From positions 46,330,001 through 46,394,000 of the forward strand of contig BSBM01000486.1 in the NCBI GenBank assembly GCA_027924585.1: a stretch of DNA of 64,000 nt, read 5' to 3'. Shown one piece after another: positions 59,218-64,000 of the stretch. The stretch is from Larix kaempferi. Taxonomy: Eukaryota; Streptophyta; Pinopsida; Pinales; Pinaceae. A model generated the notes under the pieces. It was not told the origin of the DNA and ran no database searches. It saw nothing but the letters and a program-made list of their open reading frames with translations. The position numbers and the translations under genes are program-made. How positions within the stretch are numbered: the first letter of the stretch is position 1; each line of letters opens with the position of its first letter.

Positions 59218-60341
59218 TGCTAGGAGCGAGTGCACACTGATGTAAAGAAGCTTGCAAGGGCAGAGTAGCGAATGCAAATGATGGAGACAATAACCTGCAA
59301 ATCACAATAAAACCAAGAACAATGAGGTCAAACAATCCACCCTTTTAGAGTTGCATCACACCTGGGATTGGAGATCAAACAATGTTGAATGGGTCCAATG
59401 TATCAGATCCAGGAATTATGTGGAAACTCAAGCTTTTGGAGTGGTATTGGAAGTATTTTCAAGCTTTGCATGCACAAGAGTGAATGCCCTTGAGATCTTT
59501 CATGCCAAAACTTTTTGCAATTTTTGAGCAATTCACTCAAATCTTCTTGTAGAAACACCTGTAGAAAAGAGATCTTGTCCCTGTAATGGCTCTGATACCA
59601 TGTAAAATTAGTCACAGCAGATCTAATGAACAAGTAAATCAATCACAACAGATGAACATGGAAAATATGCTGTAAAACTGTGCAAAACATGCAGCAGTGC
59701 TCAATATCCCAGTAAGGGTGAATGATTACAATACAATACAGTAACAATGACTGAGCAATTCGAATTGCCTAAGGAGGCCATTCGAATCACTAAATGGAGT
59801 AGCTTGACTCCAACTAGGAGTCCTCATCATCAATCAGTGGTGGTCATCAATGCACAAGAACCAGTCATCCAGGTGTCAATCTGATTCTAACTGAGTGTAA
59901 CATGTGTAATTGAAGTGTGTAGCACTGATATATGGAAGTGGGATCAGTGGGGGGTGCATGGGAGGCTAACTAAAGTCAGAACAAGTCGTCTAGTCAGTCT
60001 GGAGGTCCAACGGAAGTGAAACAGTCAGTCGGGAGTGAAACTAGCCTCAAATCAGGGAGAATCGGAGCTAACTGAGTGTAACTGAAGTGGAACTGCAGTG
60101 GTAGGTGAAGAAGTGCGCCCTTCTCTAGCAGTAGGTGAGAAGTGGGTGCCTTCCTGACTAGGAGGGCTAAAACTCTGAAGTAAGTGGCTCTCGGGTGCTA
60201 GAATAAGGTGGCTAAGGTGCTGGAGGCATCAACCTGGTGACTGGGATGCATGCAAAGTGCATGCAAACCCTAGAATTTGCATGCAAACCCTAATTGCATG
60301 CAAGATCCTGAAAAAGATGATGTGGATATCCGAACACAAAG

Positions 60342-61471
60342 TACATAACAACATAATGAAAATGAACATCAAGAAGATGCTTCATCAAAGAATAGTGAAA
60401 GTGCTTATACCTCCAAGCAAGTAGACCATCATTTTCCAAGTACATATGAGCATCAAGTAACCAATAAAATCTGCTCCAATGACATAGGTGAGGATCCCAT
60501 GTCCTATCATGCTGCTCCAAAAGGATGTTATATGCATCAAAATATCCAGCCATATATTCTTTCATCCAAGAAGTGAATGAAGAATCTCCACTAAAATCTG
60601 AACCGAATAATGAGCAAGAAAAACAAGGAGACTTCAAATAAATCAAATAAGTCTCACCCATACATCCATGAATGTGAGAATCATAAATATATAGTGAAGT
60701 ATGTGGCTTCCAACAAAAATGTTCTCCAATCATAAATCTATTCACCCCAATGTTGGATGAAGTTCCTCCAATATCAAATGAACCAAGTGTTGACCAACAA
60801 AAACCATGAGTCTTCAAGTGGCTCAAATGCATATCATAGGTGCATCCATGTAGAAGTGCATCATCATAAAGTAACAAAGGATGCTGCTGCAAATGTGAAT
60901 AAGAATGTGCTCCAACCATGTCATCATAAACGGTAAATCTAGGAGTTCCATACTCCTCATGTGGCACCATCAAAAGGAACCCTTTCACCCATACTTCCTT
61001 GCGACTAATGCTGCAAAACATGGAATTGTAGGATGTAGGAGAATGAACCAACTCACCAAAATGATCAGAAAGTGCAGAAGTGTCCTCATGTGAATGCTCC
61101 ATAAGGGTAGGATCATGCACCTCTTTCAAATGTGCAACAATTTCCTCATAAGTTGGTTCCAAGGTAGTATGTGTCTCGAAATGATCTTCAAGACTTTCGG
61201 TAGAACCTTCTTCATGCTCATGTGATGTCTCTTCATCTTTTTCAGAGTCACTTGGGAGTGAATTTCGATCATCTTCATGTACTGCTTCTTCTACTTCACC
61301 TAATTCATTGCTAGGTGGTTCATGTGTCTCATCTTTTTTAGCCTTCAAGCAAGCTGATGTTTTTTTCCCCTTGGTTTCCTTAAGCTCAATATATTTCCTC
61401 CCAAGTTGGATAGCCAACAATTTGAATCCTTTAATAAGCTGGTTGGTCATGTATTCAAAGGTGGTTTTCAT
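60342..61471 (-). CDS. LARD-B copy 2 unidentified ORF, truncated by Copia-D2
   Basis: Same 393-codon open frame as 48910-50044 (full open frame 61471-60290, the last ~16 codons from the D2 LTR), with only a few substitutions (for example EGTSALSDHLG to EDTSALSDHFG, TFYDD to TVYDD, YLSYL to YLIYL). Just upstream it keeps one more A in a poly-A run (61575-61580) than copy 1, so the upstream frame is better preserved here. Both ~60-residue repeats are intact. Function unknown. Confidence 0.6.
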
Positions 61472-61673
61472 GATTTTTATATGCTCCTCAATATCATATG
61501 AGGTTCCCTTTTAATCCTTAGTCATAGTTTCCTCAAAAAATTGCTCTTCTTTTCCTACTTTTTCCTCTTCAATAAAAACACTTTTGGTTTCAATATATAA
61601 TGGTTTTCCATGAATTATTTTCCTCATGAATATCAGACCACATCAGGTGCCAAGATCATGCTTTGATACCACT

Positions 61674-63519
61674 TGTAATGTCCCTTTTTTTTGAATTTTA
61701 TTCAAATGACCAATTTTTCACTTTTTTCCCTATTTCGACCATTGACTAGTTTTGATGTCTAGGTCTCCAAATTGACCCAGATGCTCCCAAATATTCTCTG
61801 AGGGTATATGAATTATATTAAGACTTGAATATTATGTTCAGGGATGATTTATGACCCTCCAAAGACTTCTGAGAACTTGTTTAATATTCTGGACAAAGTA
61901 TGGAATTTAACTAGCAATTTGGGGATCAAATCCCCTAGGGTAAGTACTAAAAATGGCTCTCCAAATGCCTCCAAACTCACTTGAAATTATGAAAATAGGT
62001 AGGGGATGTATAAGGGACATTATTTAGGTCTCATGTGCACCATTTATTGGTTATTAAGTCTATTCTAACCTTCTCCCAAACAACATAAAAAATCACTAGT
62101 TCGACCCTTGGGGAAATGGCACCAAATCTCTTCCAAATGCAAATAAACTGAGTAAAATGACTTCAAATGCTTAAGTGCTGAAAATGAAACTTTTAATACT
62201 CATAAATTGATTTCAATTCATCATAAATATATCAAATAAACATTATTTCATTTGAAATCATCAGCATTACAATGGCATACATCAATATAGTGGGGAAATG
62301 GTCATTGTTTGCTCATTAATCATCACTTTTACATACAACCACTTGGTACTTCGACTTGATACTTTATGAATATGAATAAAATAGTATATTAATCTTATTA
62401 CAATCAGAAATTGATCATGAGAATCTCTCCCAAGGAGTTGAAGAGCTCACCAAAAACGCCCTCCCTCAAGGAGCAAGAATATGCAATGAAAACTGGAAAT
62501 GGTTGAGTTAATGAGATGCAATAGAAGAATGCATGAGCTTCCCTGTAGCTTACACCTATAAATAAATACTCCATTAAATCTCCATGAAATACCTGAATGG
62601 CCTCTCCAAACAGCAACTTGGATGGGAATCTTTCACCCTCGAAATTGGTTAAGGCAAGAAACTAGTCATCCATTAGCTTTCTCTCTACACAAATGCAGCT
62701 TTCTCAAATGATAAAAAGATCTTCTCTTACTTCATTTATGTATTTTATAAACATCCTTAGTCTTCTAAGGTTCCCCATGGGTCGAATTCCTCTCAAGAGA
62801 TTCATGCCAACTCAAGTTGGGAAGAGATTCACAAGTATGCCACTTGTTCTTCCAAATCTAGCCCTCTCCTTTCCCTAAATCGAATTGGTGTCTCTTTGGC
62901 TGCCCTAACTCACTTGAGCTCCCTCTTGGAGGATATTTTTAGCCCTGACATGTCATATATTTCATATGTCAGCCTTCAGGTCTGATTTGTGTCATAGGTG
63001 TCATAGATTCTTCATCATTGTTGTCATAGGAGTTAGGGAATCTAGCCCAAGTGTCTACAAACCTCTAGTTTGACTCTTCCACTTCCATGGCAGTTACCAC
63101 TCCATCCAAATTCGACCTATGATGCTAAATTCCATGTGTATGAGCCTTATAAATCATCCCAAGAACCTTATTCTTCCCATGGATTCGAAATTGAAAGAGG
63201 AGAATGCCATTTGACACATCAATTCTAGCTTGTGTGGGCCCCACAACCTCCATGTGTCTTCATGATCAATTGCCACTTTGATTTTACATTGTATATATTT
63301 ATTTAGCTCCTTTATTAAATATTTATGCTATTCTAATGTCCACACATCATTTATTATCCTTCTTATTTCAAATCCCAATGCTTCCACCCCCAACTTAGGA
63401 AACTAGTAATTTTCCTCTTTGGCAATTATTTGACCCATAGCATCAATTTGACAAACTCTCATGAATATGACCAATGGACTTATGCCATTGTCACCCAATG
63501 CTAAATTTGGGAAATGACA
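61674..63519 (-). repeat. LARD-B copy 2 5' LTR (1846 bp)
   Basis: TGTAATGTCCC...GGGAAATGACA, followed by AAATA (63520-63524) and the same flank as copy 1. No 3' LTR partner lies to the left, because the duplicated block starts inside the element. Confidence 0.93.
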
Positions 63520-64000
63520 AAATACATGTGTAAGCAAGATGAAGAAGAGTGTTGAGTAACATGCTTGGTCTCGAATACCTCAAATTGGATTCAACATGTA
63601 TATCGGAGATATTCTTTCCTCAAGATGTTTTCCCTAACCTTCAAAGTTAGCATCTGACAATAATGCCAACTACAATGTGGATCAAGACCCAATGTACATT
63701 TCATGCTTCTCCATTGGCAGGGCACTCTGGGTTCCTCAAAACATATGAGTGGGAACAACGTAACTTCTTTTGGCAGGGAATGAAAATGACAATTCAACAG
63801 AGGGTGGCTGAATGTGAATTCCAGTAACTTCTTTACTAAACACTAGATTTTAGTTATGGGAGGTTTAGTAGATTAAATGAACTTCTATTTAGTAAAATTT
63901 CTTAATTTAATTTACTAATTTACTAAACCTCTGCGGGCATTTATTAGAGTTGCTGATCACAAAAAAGGACAACTTGGATGGAGGAGCATGTTGACCTTAG
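63520..64000. other. Duplicated right flank with gypsy integrase fragment
   Basis: Matches 52091-52571, including the HHCC integrase fragment at about 63684-63821 (GHSGFLKTYEWEQRNFFWQG) and the AGGTTTAGTA inverted repeat. Cut by the window end. Confidence 0.85.

Larger units (their letters stand above)
54246..60336 (-). mobile_element. Copia-D2: duplicate of Copia-D1, minus strand
   Basis: LTRs 54246-54962 (717 bp) and 59601-60336 (736 bp), TSD CAAAG at 54241-54245 and 60337-60341, primer site at 59588-59600. Same insertion point inside the LARD-B copy as D1, with the same LTR length difference. It arrived by segmental duplication, not by transposition. Confidence 0.95.
53945..64000 (+). repeat. 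Segmental tandem duplication, copy 2 (truncated by window end)
   Basis: Begins GTTGTCACTAAATTGCCC, matching 42521. Position 64000 corresponds to 52571, so at least 10.05 kb is duplicated head to tail. The offset grows from 11424 to 11429 through a few small indels. The unrelated sequence left of 53945 shares only a few bases (G-G/A-GTTG) with the sequence left of 42521, suggesting end joining. Confidence 0.93.

Overview
This is a gene-poor, AT-rich stretch of a large plant nuclear genome made almost entirely of nested retrotransposons. Evidence for a plant: Ty1/copia and Ty3/gypsy elements primed by initiator tRNA-Met (primer sites read TGGTATCAGAGC or TGGTATCAAAGC), a chromodomain gypsy, plant-type LINE remains, LTRs near 2 kb and deep nesting. 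A conifer or other gymnosperm is my guess, not shown by the sequence. I found no intact host gene, tRNA, rRNA or CRISPR array.

Layout. 1-364 and 7570-8690 are two halves of one decayed host or domesticated gene. It was split by Copia-1 (365-7569, + strand, TSD AGAGG). The left half resembles a ParB-like fold and the right half has a degenerate DNA adenine-methyltransferase motif IV. From 9481 to about 23340 lies a minus-strand LINE, itself split by LARD-A (10127-21771, TSD ATTTA). LARD-A has 2.13-kb LTRs and an unidentified ORF but no pol. LARD-A's ORF was entered by a copia LTR, now solo (TSD CTTAC), and that solo LTR was entered by a chromodomain gypsy without gag (14739-18602). The insertion order is therefore LINE, LARD-A, copia LTR, gypsy.

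23340-36960 holds AT-rich DNA, a tandemly repeated LINE tail, LTR-like segments, a long foldback, a candidate solo LTR, a second LINE fragment and many short tandem duplications. 36990-38480 is a broken gag fragment.

40592-52090 is LARD-B (minus strand, TSD AAATA), of the same family as LARD-A. It is interrupted by Copia-D1 (42822-48909, TSD CAAAG). A direct tandem segmental duplication follows: 42521-53944 is repeated from 53945 past the window end, carrying a LARD-B copy without its 3' LTR and a second copia, D2. D1 and D2 share a damaged reverse transcriptase site (YVGD) and also carry different private lesions.

The observations I rate highest are the possible ParB/adenine-methyltransferase gene remnant, the conserved ORF of the pol-less LARD family with its internal ~60-residue duplication, the recent segmental duplication, and the C-to-T pattern of stop codons in the gypsy pol.
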